Shown here: positions 1 to 12,427 of the stretch, one piece after another | Numbering within the stretch: the first letter of the stretch is position 1 | Layout of the letters: each line of letters opens with the position of its first letter | NCBI GenBank assembly: GCA_019843655.1 | Contig: JACDQD010000006.1 | Location: 14,030,246-14,094,245, forward strand | Direction: 5' to 3' | Origin: Lethocerus indicus | Taxonomy: Eukaryota > Arthropoda > Insecta > Hemiptera > Belostomatidae | DNA: 64,000 nt | Notes under the pieces: generated by a model | Databases searched by the model: none | The model's input: the letters and a program-made list of their open reading frames with translations, nothing else | What the model was told of the DNA's origin: nothing | Position numbers and translations under genes: made by a program

Positions 1-2190
1 ACCTGCTAGTGGGCGCACGGCACGTCCTGTACTAACGGGCTTATCCTCCTAATGACAATAAACAAAGATAATAGCCTATTACGTCAGTTCATTACTGCAC
101 AACCCTATCTAAGGTACAGACTTGCCCCGTCAGTCAACTCAACATCCGGTTTACACCACCATTAAAGCAATTCAACATTCAAAATTTATTTAAAACAAAA
201 TATAAACATTTTAGTGTAAACACTATTTTCGTTCCAGAGCATGACTATGCACTAAATACACATTTTTATTCTTTTCTCCCGTAATAGAAATTCCATTTTC
301 AATTTTATTATTTCAAAATTATTTACTACAGTAAAAAATCTGACATACGCTATTAATAACGAAGTAATAATGTAATTAACCGACCGATGATTTGTTTCCA
401 AATCATTAGTTTCGTTGGATCGTGGCCAAGAGCCGAAAGCTGAGAGAGGGGAGAAATTCAGCAGATTCCGTAGGAAAAGAATTCGGAGAATTTTCGGTTT
501 AAATTCTCAACTCGCACGATTAGCCGTAATTCATCTTCCCTAGATTTGGAACCGGAAAGACAGGCGATTATACGATTCTCCGAAAGTGGTATCAATTCGA
601 AATATTCGGTTCAACAGTTAACTTTCAAAATTCCTCAATAGATTTCAAAACGCCGATTACACTTTCCACCGATGGCGGTTTCTGGAGTCTATTTCATGCT
701 AACGACCCCGCTTTCCTTTATCGGGGAACGTTTTCAATTATCATTAAATCATGTTTAATCGGACGAGATAATCGGACCGAGAGCGCCGGCACAGAATAAT
801 GACGGAAAACATGTAAAATTGAAACATGTAAGATGAAAGGAGTTCATTTGAATCGTTATTAAGGCCAGATAACGTTGGCTTCAAAATGTGATATTGTCGA
901 CGTTGTAAAGCTCAGTAATTGTTTATTATTCCGTAATTACCTTACAGGATTCTACCAGAGGAAAGCAGTTCTTTTCCACGGGTTTAAGGTCACCACAAAA
1001 TATATACCCAACAGCATTCATTACACTTATACATGCTCAATCCATACAATTTTTTATTTTTAATTTTATATTTATTCAATGTTAATATTACAACATAGGT
1101 TAGGATTAGTAAGGTGCAACAAGTTAACATTATTTACTATAATGAACATATGGGACATACTAAAAGCATCGAGCTAAAAGAATCGTAGGTATTTCATGTT
1201 TATTTGAAATTACAGCTTAAAATCTCGCTATATGAAAATGGCGTTTTATTTATTTTGTCTCATAGAAATCGTAAAATGTTAAATGCAATAATATTTTACT
1301 GTACTTTGGGCGAGGCATTGATTATATTATTTCATGATTATTATCTCTTTAAAGCGGACTCAGTAAATGAATAGATTTTATTGTTACCGACACCCATTTT
1401 TCAAGCCAATTCATTATGTTTATAACAGTACTATAATGGGCGAGTGGAGGTGGTATAAGGTGTACTAAATATTTATCTGCAGTATTTTTGAATTTTTTTC
1501 CCGTAAATAAAATGAATCAATTTAGTAATTAATAATTCGAAGTTTGCATTTCCATGCACATCAAATTTGACACATACTCGTCGGAAAACAGTTGTTATTT
1601 ACTAACCGCTATCGGCGAAATCGCTTGATACATTGGAAATAACAGTTACAAGTTCAGATACAAACAAGTTTTAAACAGGTTTGCGGGACGCTAATAGAGT
1701 CGAACATTAGGGATATATTTCAGAGTAAAGTAGTGGTTAAGCAAGAGTGGAGCTTAGCTGTTGTAAGCCTTCGGGTTAAGTTTGGGTCGGGGGAGGGGGG
1801 TGGACTCTGACTTAGTGTGGGGGGGGAAGACATAATAACCGCGGCACTTGATTACCTCTCTCAGGCCTAATAGTTACCGCCGGCTAACTAAACACCGGAT
1901 TTGAAATGAAATTTACACCCGACATATGCTCCTCCTCCACATAAATTCCTACGAGCTTAAACGAAATCTTAAACGAATAGGTGTCGTTAACAGGTTAAAC
2001 TCAAACTACAACCAAATTGAATTCCGGTTAGTTTGCACCAAATGCTACATTTGTGAAACATAGTAAGCCTGTAGAATGGTCCGCAAATAATATAGTGCAT
2101 TAATATTGGAACTTATGAGAAGTATAAATCATACTGACAGAGTGCTGAATTGCGCATGACAAATGGATCAGACAAAAAATTATATTAACT
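1..2190. other. Non-coding AT-rich DNA, no gene seen
   Basis: I see no gene, RNA or repeat family member here. Most of the stretch is AT-rich, with a more balanced patch at about 400-870. G runs cluster at 1784-1826 (GGG, five G, six G, then about eight G). Frames are short and none resembles a known protein. Confidence 0.6.
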
Positions 2191-2752
2191 TAGATTTCGT
2201 ATGTTTCTGTCTCCTCTTGCTGGTTTGGTCTTTTGCTAGACCGGTATCGGTTGCTCCCCATCCTCAGTAGCGGTGTTAATCCCTTTTGCACTTTGGATAT
2301 TTTTTGGACATCCCTCACTGCACTGTCACTGTCACATGTACTGTGGTGGTTTGTCGTGTGCATATGCGTCCACGGGCGTTCGTTGGGTGCACGTGCACCG
2401 CGACGCTAGCGCCCCACTCAGGGCGGCGCGGGGATGCACTCAATTAATGTTCATTGGATGCACGAGCACCAACAAATGCTACTGGTTTCAATGGTACGGC
2501 GCACCTAATACTAACCCGCAACAAAGGTCTGTCTTACATATTAGTATTAGCGCCTTACAAGTACAAGTGGTAGTGACAGTGCAGTGAAGATGCCCAAAAA
2601 ACATCCATAGTGCCAAAGTGACTGACACCGCTACTGAAGATGGCGAACAGCCGAAACCGGTCTAGCAAAAGGCCAAACCAACGAGAGGAGACAGAAACAC
2701 ATGAAACATACGGTATTCCAAACCCGTCGCAGACTACAAAACAGGGATTCTA
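2191..2752. mobile_element. Foldback element, copy A, with one internal minisatellite unit
   Basis: The left arm starts at TTAGATTTCGTATGTTTCTG and runs through the TCTCCTCTTGCTGGTTTGG and TAGCGGTGTTAAT blocks to a CACTGTCACTGTCAC block. The right arm is its reverse complement (CAGTGCAGTGAAGATGCCC, GAAGATGGCGAACAGCCG, GAGGAGACAGAAACACATG). It ends in the outer tip sequence (GACTACAAAACAGGGATTCT). Between the arms lie about 1.3 units of the 71-bp sequence that forms the arrays at 41.8 and 56.7 kb, including the perfect palindrome GGTGCACGTGCACC at 2386-2399. ATTATATTA occurs on both sides (2179-2187 and 2754-2762), a possible but AT-rich target duplication. The left end lacks the outer 35-40 bp present on the right. 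No transposase is encoded, so the element is non-autonomous. The superfamily cannot be assigned. Confidence 0.85.
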
Positions 2753-2822
2753 TATTATATTACCTCTTTAAATATTTCCTGTTTTTAAGGGGATTCGCAT
2801 GGATTGGAAAATAGGCCAACAT

Positions 2823-3024
<202 letters not shown>

Positions 3025-3028
<4 letters not shown>

Positions 3029-4595
3029 TTGGCTTGTTGTGACCGAATTATGATCGGTGATTGATTTACTGGTCGGTTGAAAATTCAACCGGTCCGAATT
3101 TATCGCTTCCCCGATGTTCGAGCGTTGTTCCTCTTCATTTGTCATCGTCGGGCGTTCGTCGGCGGATCAACGTTCCACGCGCCTATGACAACCATTTACG
3201 CCGGTTCGCGTTTATCCTGCCAACATATAAAGGGCTCCAACCTCCGTTCAGTAACGTCGCCAGAAAAATTCGATTATAATTATCCCGGTTTAAGTTATCT
3301 TATGTTTAGTCAAGTCTAAAGAACGTCAACGTATTTTCAATTCAAGGTGTTTGCTTGCCTGCATCCACAAGGTGCAATTTTCTGCCTCCACTCCTCTTAT
3401 AATCGGTAACAATCCGACCATATTGAAGATACGTGTAATCAGCAGTTATATAGGTCATAAATAAGAATGTTATATTTGATTCCATACTTTAAGGTAAATG
3501 CCGGTGGATCTGCGAGTATTTGAAAGATTATAAATTAGTGAGTTTATCTACAGGTAAGTTGATATATACTAGACTCGTTGAGATTCTGTTGCTGTCGGAA
3601 TGTCTGCCGATAAAGAATCCTTTCGGTACCTTTACACTCTCAGAAGTCTGGGTTGTAATTAAATATTTGATGAGGGATCATATATTTACTGTGATACCAA
3701 TAATATGAGTTATCGCTTCTGTATTTCTTAATCGATGGCTAATTATTTGTTACTGTACCCGAATAGACGTTCGAAACAGCACTTCGGATATAACAACCGG
3801 TCTCGGAAGCGTTGATAACCAGTTCGGACTCGCGTGAAAACTTCAAAGCTCCATTGAGCCGAGCCAGCGTGTTGTGTTAGTCGGTGATGAGGGAGGAGGA
3901 GTGTGATTACCCCGGGCTGGTTGTATATTTCCCAGTGAATTAGCCTCGGTTGTACTGCCTCAGCCGAACATCTTCCGCGGGCAAACCGCGCCGCCAAATT
4001 AGGAGGCACCGTCGCCAGATAGTTGACACAATGCACCTACAACGCGCCACCGCCAACAATGGTTACAATGCCAGGGTGGTATTCTTAAAGGCAACGAGCT
4101 CGAGGTTTCACAATACTGAAATTACGAAATGGCACCCAACCTTTCTAAATTCGCGGCCCATTAAATTAATCCGGCTTTTTTTGTCAGATGTTGAACTCCC
4201 GTTTACCCGAGATAGCACAGAACCAATATAATGCTAATTGGTTACCTATACGCTCGTATAGTGAAGATTAGAAGATCGCATTCCGCTGGGAGAGATAGAA
4301 AGATAGGAAATACAATTCCAGCAATTTAGAATAAAATATACAAGAGAATTGAAAGAATTAAAATAACTAATGGCCAAAACTCCGCAGCTATTTAATCCGA
4401 GGTTTAAGCCACAAACTGGATATAAAGTTTTACTCTGTTGTATAATAAACACACATTAATATATGTTTGTGTGTGTCCACCATACAGTAGTTCAGTAGTA
4501 CACTGCTACCATTAACTCTCGATCTTAGTCATTACAGTCTTGTCTCGAAAAGTTATTTCAGCAGAAAAAATTATAAAAAGCCGACGCAAATAAAC
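3025..4595. other. Non-coding DNA with two mixed-composition patches
   Basis: Patches at about 3040-3290 and 3740-4230 are richer in CpG than their surroundings. The rest is AT-rich spacer. Overlapping short frames on both strands in these patches are what GC-rich random sequence gives. A TATAAAGG at 3226 is discussed among the rejected items. Confidence 0.5.
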
Positions 4596-4971
4596 GTATT
4601 TTATACCTGTTTTGTGGTTTGCGAGGGGTTGGAATACCGTAGATTTCCTGTGTTTCTGTCTCCTCTCGCTGGTTTGGTCCTTTGCTAAACCGGTTTCGGC
4701 TGCTCGCCATCTTCAGTAGCGGTGTTAGTCACTTTTGGCATGTTTTTGGGCATCCTCACTGAACCGTCACTGTCACTTGTACTTTAAGGCGCTAATACTA
4801 AAATGTGAGCCATACCTTAGTTGCGGGCTAGTATTAGGTACGCCGTACCATTGAAACTAGTAGCGCATTAAACTGAATACACCACGCGTTTTAATAGTGT
4901 TAAAAATAACTCAAATATTAATATATGTAAGAGGAGACAGAAACACACGAATTCTACTGTATTTTATACCT
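4596..4971. mobile_element. Foldback element, copy B
   Basis: The left arm is long: the tip TATACCTGTTTTGTGGTTTG is followed by GGGTTGGAATACCGTAGATT and the whole arm to the core, which has GGCGCTAATACTAAAATG and a CGTACCATTGAAACTAGTAG block. The right arm is reduced to GAGGAGACAGAAACACACGA and TTCTACTGTATT, so most of it has been lost. The 13-bp string GTATTTTATACCT occurs at 4596-4608 and again at 4959-4971. Part of that match is the element's own tip, so it is not clean evidence of a target duplication. Confidence 0.8.
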
Positions 4972-7459
4972 ATTACACCCGTGTTACAGTTTCCTACTGT
5001 TATTACTGAAGCTGTTCGCTGGCAGTAAACATGTTATTTTTTTTAGTGGATATACGTTATATAATCCGTATCCTGGTCTCTGTTTTGTTATATATGGGGA
5101 AAGACACGCCGGGACGTTAAATCAATTACAGCGCTCTCCTGTATATTCCCAGCCGGGGTACCAAATTCACGAGGGAATTTTCAACGCTATCATAGGTGCC
5201 GGTAGAGGCCCGAAGGGGAACAAATGTGTTGGAGCCTTGAACCGAGTGCAGCCTCCATGAGATATTGGATAGGGGAGAGAGTTGCCCCAATGTAATTTAT
5301 GACGGTTCGTCTTCGGAAACGGTTCATCGGAAACACTGATCGGCTGCCAACTTGTTGGTTATCCTTTTATTTTGCTAAGAATGTAATAGCCTCTTTTATC
5401 ACGGCTGGTAAAACGAGTTGGGCGGTACACTTTCCAAAATAAAGTGTTCGAATACAGTTTTATTCCCGTCAAGTGCAGTTCTGTAGAAACCGCCGTTGGG
5501 GCGTTAAATCGCCAAACTTGTATGTGAAAAGTTGGAAAGGGAAACTTGCCCCAACTAGGATCTTGGACACGGCCGGATTTAAATATAGCGTTCAAACTCG
5601 TGAAAGGTCCATTTTTATGCTAATGATAAAAGCGGTGTAGTTTGGAATAATTATATGGGTGGTCGAAAATATTATTTGAATGATTCGAAAACAGCAATAT
5701 TGAATACTGGTTTTATCATGTTTGATCTTTAAATGTTATTGAAATGAATTTCTCATCATCAATCTTGAATTCCTTGCTAGTCCTTCCTTGCTTATTCTCG
5801 TAATCGAATACGGTATTTTTTCGTTCGAAATTGATATTGAAATGAAATTCCGAGTAAACTGTAGATTGTTCCAGACCAAATAATGGAGAACTTACATTTA
5901 CTATATTTATTTCGCCCACCTTATTTCACAATTTAAAGTTTTTAATTTAATTTAATATTGTGTTCGTTAATAACTCTCCAACTGTAACTCTTTCTTACTT
6001 CTTCTCACTTACGCTTGAATTAGTTAATGTTATCAACAGAATATGATTACTACTACCAGTGCACTAAAATATATTGCTTCAGGTACCGATAGTTAATTTT
6101 TAACTACAGGTTATTCTTAATTCACATTAATGTAACAGAATCGCATGCATAGCTATTCCGCTCGTATAATTACTATTTGTATAATTGTTGGTTTAATTCA
6201 GTGAATTCATTTTTTCACTTATATTTTCTTAAATTTCAAATATAAAGCGTTTTGGAAGCTTCATTGAATAATATTTATCCAAAATCCTCGCAGCCAACAA
6301 AACAAAATTATAAAGTTTTAAATTCGTGTTAAATCTTTCCGTTTAGTTGCTACTTCCAGGTTGCCAGAAGGCACCTTTATGCCGGCCTTAGATATGAAGC
6401 GGCAGCTATTTATTTTATTGAGCCGCTGGTTTCATTTGTAACAGTAAGAGGAATTAGCACAGGTTGGTGCCCCGCGTGGGTTGGTAAAGCCTCGGGGGCT
6501 CTTCAATATTTAAACGGCGGCCGATCGGTATGCAGTTAACGACGCCTTTTTTACGGCCCTTAATGCACATTTGAATAGGACCGAAGGTTGGGAGTGGAAA
6601 ATGTGCGTGAACTAAATTCCGGGGTCAATTACAATCTGTTGATGTCCCCCGAGCGATTATTCCACCCCAGCGGAATCGGCTTTTTTTTGTACAGCTGGAG
6701 GTTCCTCCGGAGATGGAAGATATAATTTATGATAATACGAATTAGTATCACACTGATGGACAAGGTCGGGGTATAAACGCTTCAATAACATATAAGCGAT
6801 GTACGCAACATAGTTTATTCCCTAGTCTGTGTGTAAAAGTCAAGTAAGTAATGCAACACCCTAATACTATTGCATATCAGAGATAATTTAGTAGTGATTT
6901 TTTTAAGATTCTCGAATATACAACTAGGATAATTATACTGCGGAATTTTTGACGCGGAGTTTTTTTTACTTTGGCTGTTTTAACAGCCAAATGCTAAAAA
7001 TAAAAAGACTCTTAAGAGACTAACTCACAGGTGTCGTCGTGGTAAAGGAAGGTAGAGGAGGATGAAAGTGTCCCGTCGAAAGGGTTAAAAGACATTTGAT
7101 GAATTTTTAAAAATCTGCTCTTACTCGTATAATTTTTCTAGATTCCAAATGCGCCTACGAAAAATCTATTAAATAATAGATGATCCAGAGGCCCGATGGT
7201 CGCCCATGAACTTATACTAATAAAATTGATTGCGTAATTAATTCATTTCCCTTTTTTCACAAGCAGGGTTGGTTTTTCTTTATAGCTGATAACAACAATA
7301 CATAACACGGACTCTTTTTAAAGTTCTCCTTTTGGAATGACATTTTAATTTTGCGTTTCGATTAACTTTGCAGTTAGGGGATCGCAGGAACAATTTTCAG
7401 GGAAATCTACCGTAGCTCAAATGATTTTTCAGGCAACGATCAGGTACCGGTCCGACATA
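4972..7459. other. Non-coding DNA, no gene seen
   Basis: AT-rich spacer with patches of higher GC at about 5100-5600 and 6360-6720. A perfect short hairpin (arms TTTGGCTGTT and AACAGCCAAA, 2-nt loop) sits at 6970-6991. I see no coding signal and no copy of the foldback family. Confidence 0.5.
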
Positions 7460-7617
7460 AATAGATAAAGAAATGTGGGGCCACTCTGTCCTAGGACGGG
7501 CGCTTAGCCCTAACCCCCGGCGGCCGTCCAACAAGAAATCCTTTTTTATTTATACCGTCGGTTTAAATATTTTAGTTGTGGTCGAGGGTGTTTCGGACAA
7601 ACAGGAGACATGGCCGA

Positions 7618-7642
7618 GGGGCGGGGGCGGAGTAGGGGTGGG
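7618..7642 (+). other. G-quadruplex motif
   Basis: Four G runs (4, 5, 4 and 3 G) are separated by loops of 1, 7 and 1 bases, which meets the usual sequence rule for an intramolecular quadruplex. Function is unknown. Confidence 0.6.
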
Positions 7643-8371
7643 TTCGAGCGCAGCTGTACTACTAATTTGGGTGGTTCGGTCGGTGGGGCCTCTCGTCCGC
7701 CTTTTGGCTACTTCCCAAGCCTACTGCCAGAAATTTACTGCCCACTTTAGCCTCTAGTTTTTTTTTGCCTCCGCCCGCCGTTTCAGCCTTCACCTGCATT
7801 ACACGGTTTTGAATGAATTATCAGCCGGCACAATCTGAGTGCCCGGACCCGTTTTAATCTTCACTGCCAAATCGGGAGTGAGGGTGGGACGTGGGGGTGC
7901 CGCCGTTCCCCTTTATTTAGGGCGGCGGACCTCGGCCAAGACCGGGCGTTTTACTTGCCCCGCTCGAATTATGACGCGTCGTAATTTCTTAGAGAGCCGG
8001 CGGGCAAAAAATTTACACGTTTTTCCTTTTTCACTGTAATGACTGAACAGGTCCGACGAGCGCGCTGGAATCATATGAATTCCACTCGTAATAAATCTAA
8101 ATTTCATATAAAGATGATTCGTCCCTTACATTAACACCGTCCCACTTTTACCTAATTTTCAATACATTTATTGAAATAAAGGAATACAATTTATTGTTTT
8201 ATATAATACATACAGTGATACAGTAATTTCATTTTATTCCGGACTCCAAATTTCACCAACGTCTTCCTTCATTATTTCTTGATTGAGTCAAAAAAATGAA
8301 ACTAATACACATTTTGAGAGAAACCCGCAGAGTCCAACGCACTGAGTATGCTCTCAAAGACATAATAAAAA

Positions 8372-8387
8372 ATAGCCTTCGGGCTAT
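8372..8387 (-). other. Hairpin followed by a T run on the minus strand
   Basis: The arms ATAGCC and GGCTAT enclose TTCG on the plus strand (CGAA on the minus). On the minus strand the hairpin is followed directly by six T, giving the look of an intrinsic terminator or a Pol III stop. There is no gene upstream of it on that strand, so I read it as fortuitous or structural. Confidence 0.3.
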
Positions 8388-8800
8388 GCGATTCGCGACT
8401 ACTTACTAATCTAGACTACATTTAATCAAAACTATAGATTTCGTTTCGTCCGGTCGCCTCGTGGGCGGCATTTGTCTAGGCGGGCGTTGAGGTCGGCCGT
8501 CCCGGAGAGACATTTCTAACAATAAGGGCCCTGTGTATCCAACGGTGCGGAGTCGGGAGCAATAAATATTTTAGAAGAATGTTCGGGCAGTATTTCCAGT
8601 CCGACTCTCTCTGGCCCGCCATTTTCCGCGGCCCTCCGTTATTCCCGTCACGATTTCCGAGCATCATATCGGTGTCTGAAGCCGCGAAACCGGCGGCGCT
8701 TTACCCCACAGCCACCCCCAAACCCCCCACAGTCACTTCTCCCCGGAGGCCGCCACACCACATCGTCGGCTCATTTAACCCCTAAACTGCTCCCATCTTA

Positions 8801-10370
8801 CATGTCCCTAGCTGGATCACGTACTTCGGCGTTTTCATTCCTTTTGTGTTCCCGCCTAATTTCATAGAGCCGATTTCAATCTTAATTTTTGTTTAGGACA
8901 ATATTGAAAGCTAGAAACTCAATTGTCGTTATCAAGATAAAACCCAGTAAATAATTTTTCTCCACTAAGAAAGTGCGGAATTTCACATTAGATCAGTAGC
9001 GATACAATAACATATTATATGACTGTAAAAAAATGAATGATCACGCCTTAATTTATGTGGTGCGATATACATATTAATCAATATATCAATTCACTGATAT
9101 GCTTCTATGCTCGACCCGTTTAGTCTTCTCGTCGTAATTTACTGGCGGTAGCGAGATTACAAAACCGATCAAGCTTAGGACCTAATATGGGAACCGAGAA
9201 TGCTACGACCCCCAAGATCACACATAACCAGCACCGACAACCCCCATAATTTGACTCAAAACATCCTCTTAACTTTCATAAAAATTACTTTCATTTATCG
9301 ATTTCATATAACTTGACTATTTTTAATATTATAGAATGAATTATATTCCGATTAATAAGATTTCATCGGAATCGATTTATCCAGGTCGCATCATTATCTG
9401 AGAGTCGGGCCGCCTCACATTTTTGTCCTTTTTCACTCTTCCTCGTTTCCTCCTCTTTCTTTCTCGGCCGCAGAGAATTTCCTATATAGCCGGTTTTGAT
9501 TTCAGATGCAGAATGGAAATAAATATAATCCCGAATAATTTACCATAATGTCCCTTCAATTTTTGCCCTCCGATAATTGTTTCGGCCCGCGACGTCTGCC
9601 CGTAAATCGCAACTGGGAGCAGTCCGCCTAAATATCGGTCTTAACAAGAAGGATCCGGCACCCTCTTGGCACAACGCTTCAGACACTAATAAGGGGCAAA
9701 AGGAGAACTTTTTTCCAATTCACGTCTTAAACAATATTATGTTGAATACTAAGTACTATCATTATATTAATAAGTACTATTATTAATAACGTAAAAAAAA
9801 CGACGGCTTATTAATAACGTAAAAAAACGTAATGTGCATAATCGGCGACCTAAGGTACTTGTTACAATTTAAATCTCCGAAACATTTTTCTGAGAAGCTT
9901 TAAAAGATACATTTTCATTAAAGTAAAAATGATATTGTTTTAACGTCAAATTAAGAAGCTTAAAATGATGGCTTTATCACAAAAACTACGCATTAAAGTT
10001 TTACTGAAACTCATAATCTTGTTCAGATTAATGGCTAATGAATTGTAAACCGGGCGTCACTGATACTAAACCCGCCATGACGGCATGCATACACGGTCTT
10101 GCATTAGAAGAATATCGCTCCGATTTATTTTCTAAATAATTCACAAAATTATGATTATAATTAATTTTCAACAATTCCGTAGGTAAACTACCTTTGAAAT
10201 TGAACTCAATATATCAGTTTTACACATGAAGAAATTGTAGAGATAACATTTAGCCATACGTTAACGATATATCGCTTGGGTGTAGACCACCGTCAGTTCC
10301 TGAAGTGTACCGGAATTTCATATCCGGTAGGGTAAAGCTTTCGATCACTTATAAGTGTCATAAGAAGTTA
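8801..10370. other. AT-rich spacer with a short direct repeat
   Basis: No gene is seen. Patches of mixed composition lie at 9120-9240 and 9370-9660. At 9782-9828 the block ATTAATAACGT plus an A run occurs twice with a 28-bp period, just after a doubled AAGTACTAT. Confidence 0.5.
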
Positions 10371-10379
10371 GCCGACGAT

Positions 10380-10800
10380 ACGAGGCGATAGTCAATAACC
10401 GGTGAGCACGTGGCTGCGGGGGAGGGTTGGAGGGGGAGGAGCGGGAGGAGTACATTTGAAGCTAAAGAGATTTGGGATGATATTCGGAGACGGAGAAGCG
10501 AGGCAAATCCGGGCCGGAGCCCATCCAATTTCAAAAGGGCCACCCCCTTCTCCGCCAGCCGAGATTTCCGCCCGGCGCATCACGTCGCCCCTTTTCAAAC
10601 GATTTGCAAGTATTCTTTCCCTCTGTTTGAAACTAGGTATATTTCTGAGAACAAAGTTTCGGTAGGAGGCCCACCGAATGAGGTTTATGAGGCAGAAATT
10701 TCGTTGAGGCCGCCGGGACGCCGAGTTGCCACTCATACGCATTCGGTCTCGGCCATGGCCGAAAAATGCGGGGATTTGAAGCCGAACATTTGTTTGTAAT
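10380..10800. other. CpG-rich, G-tract-rich patch
   Basis: A sharply bounded GC-rich patch lies in AT-rich flanks. Several frames stay open together on both strands (up to 138 codons), which is the behaviour of GC-rich non-coding sequence. No protein motif is recognisable. It may be a regulatory or CpG-island element, which is inference only. Confidence 0.4.
10418..10445 (+). other. G-quadruplex motif
   Basis: G runs of 5, 3, 5 and 3 are separated by loops of 1, 5 and 6 bases, inside the CpG-rich patch. Confidence 0.6.
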
Positions 10801-10984
10801 ACCAACATCTTGTTTCATTTAATAAACCTTACTAGATTATATTATTATATAATTTTAATCGGTGCAAAAATAAATAGGAAATTATAATTCAGTTTCCTTC
10901 TACACTCGATCAAGCCATTATTCCGGTCTATCGATTTCTACGCGTCAGTTCTAACTGTAACTGTAGCGTGACGCCAATTTATCA

Positions 10985-11004
10985 ATCCATAAATATTTAT
11001 GGAT
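10985..11004. promoter_or_regulatory. 20-bp perfect palindrome of two CCATAAA sites
   Basis: ATCCATAAATATTTATGGAT is identical to its reverse complement. Each half contains CCATAAA (TTTATGG on the other strand), the core bound by Caudal/Abdominal-B class homeodomains. The palindrome is seen directly. A regulatory role is inference. Confidence 0.3.
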
Positions 11005-12072
11005 AACGTTCAAATCATTGACGAAGGGAAATATTTATTTTACTACATCTTTCGAAGAGTACAATCATTAACCAGGCCGCCGTTTAATAATCACCCGTCT
11101 GATCTTTTATATTCTCTCGTTTGTTTTGCAAGTCGGCTGGCGGGCACCTGACACGAGAGACAAAATTAGGGGAGCGTTACCATTCTGGACTCAACATCGA
11201 CCTAATGCTCATTGACCCATCAATAAAGAATTCCGTATTATAGAATGCGAATACAATATATGTTAATATTTTTATACGTTATATTTTTATTAGTAGAAAG
11301 TATTGAAGAGCGTTTTCTAACATAAGTTTTTCTGACTTTTTGAAAATGCAATTTCACCGCCGTTCCGACAAATTTGAATAACCCCGTTATGAAATACTCC
11401 CGAATTGATCAAAGTAAGAGAACACTTGGAACGATAGGGCCGAGTTCGTTTAAGCAATAATTCGAGACTGCCGAGTCCAGTGGCAGAGTTTTAACAATCG
11501 GGGCGACGATGAGTCGAGTTATAATGGCCTGAAATTTCAACCGGGGCGTTTTCGGGGTGGTGGGGGGGAACCCCTAAAAGCGAGCCGGGACCAGACCGAG
11601 TTTCGACGGGCTGTATAAACATTGTATGGAGGTGGGATGGGGGGGGTGTGTGTTAATACACAGGGCCGGAGGGACGAATATGAGAGCCGGCCGGCTTGAA
11701 TGATGAACAAGTTTTGATTTGCAAGCCGTTTAAATGGTATTTCATCCTCGGCCGGTCTCTGCAACAACAACACAGCAAATTTGGCCACTGCAATTGTTTC
11801 CGACGGAAGCCGGACAAGAATTTTCGGTCCCGTTGATTAATAAATGGAAACGGATGTGGACTTATAGTCATCGAATTTTCACAATGTAATTGATAAATTA
11901 TGAAGTCTAATACAATGCTTTTTAAAGCGAATAATTCTTTGTATTATTAATATTCGATAATAGTAAGTTGTGTTAATAATCAATCTAAACTACCCGCTTT
12001 GTCTAATGCTAAATAGGTTTAGGTTGATGTCATCTTGACAATAAATTAATTTAGGCTAAATTGAAAGAAGAT
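11005..12072. other. Non-coding DNA with a G-rich patch
   Basis: AT-rich DNA surrounds a CpG- and G-tract-rich patch at about 11340-11880. No gene or repeat family member is seen. Confidence 0.45.
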
Positions 12073-12427
12073 CTAGAATACCTGTTTTGTTGTCTGCGAG
12101 GGGTTGGAATAACGTAGAGGTCGTGTGTTTCTGTCTCCTCTCGTTGGTTTGGTCTTTTGCTACACCGGTTTCGGCTGCTCGCCATCTTCAGTAGCGGTGT
12201 CTGTCAATGCCACTTGTACTGTGGTGATTGTCTGTTTGTCGTGTGTATATATACATATGTGTGTATATATACACATATATGTGTTCTTTGGGTGCACGTG
12301 CACCGCGACCTGCACTTGCGCCCCACTGAGGGTGGTGCGGGGATGCACTCAACTAAAGTTCGTTGGCTGCACGAGCACCGTGACGCTAGCGCCCCACTGA
12401 GGGAGGCGTGGGGATGCACTTAACTAC
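12073..12427 (+). mobile_element. Foldback element, copy C, left arm plus two 71-bp units
   Basis: The complete outer tip (CTAGAATACCTGTTTTG) and left arm are present up to the CAGTAGCGGTGTCTGTCA region. A TA-rich dyad stretch (12239-12284) follows, and then about two units of the 71-bp minisatellite sequence, marked by GCGCCCCACTGAGG and GATGCACTCAACTAAAGTTC. The palindrome GGTGCACGTGCACC is intact at 12291-12304. The second unit stops at AACTAC, followed by an A run. No right arm is present. This copy shows the 71-bp unit physically joined to the element arm, the key link between the element and the long arrays. Confidence 0.85.

Larger units (their letters stand above)
7460..8800. other. 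Two CpG-rich patches
   Basis: CpG and G/C tracts are dense at about 7470-8080 and 8440-8800, separated by AT-rich DNA. Stop-free frames overlap on both strands, which argues against a real exon. The first patch contains a canonical G-quadruplex motif at 7618-7642. The character is that of a CpG island or conserved regulatory element, but nothing in the sequence alone proves either. Confidence 0.4.

Noticed and set aside
3226..3252. TATAAAGG followed by TTCAGT, resembling a TATA-Inr core promoter
   Set aside because: The spacing from the T of TATA to the initiator A is about 24 bp rather than about 30. I see no DPE and no coding sequence follows.
10392..10808. 138-codon frame, minus strand
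   Set aside because: It overlaps other open frames on both strands in a GC-rich patch, which points to stop-poor composition and not coding. The Pro-rich end is a translation of the G-quadruplex tract.
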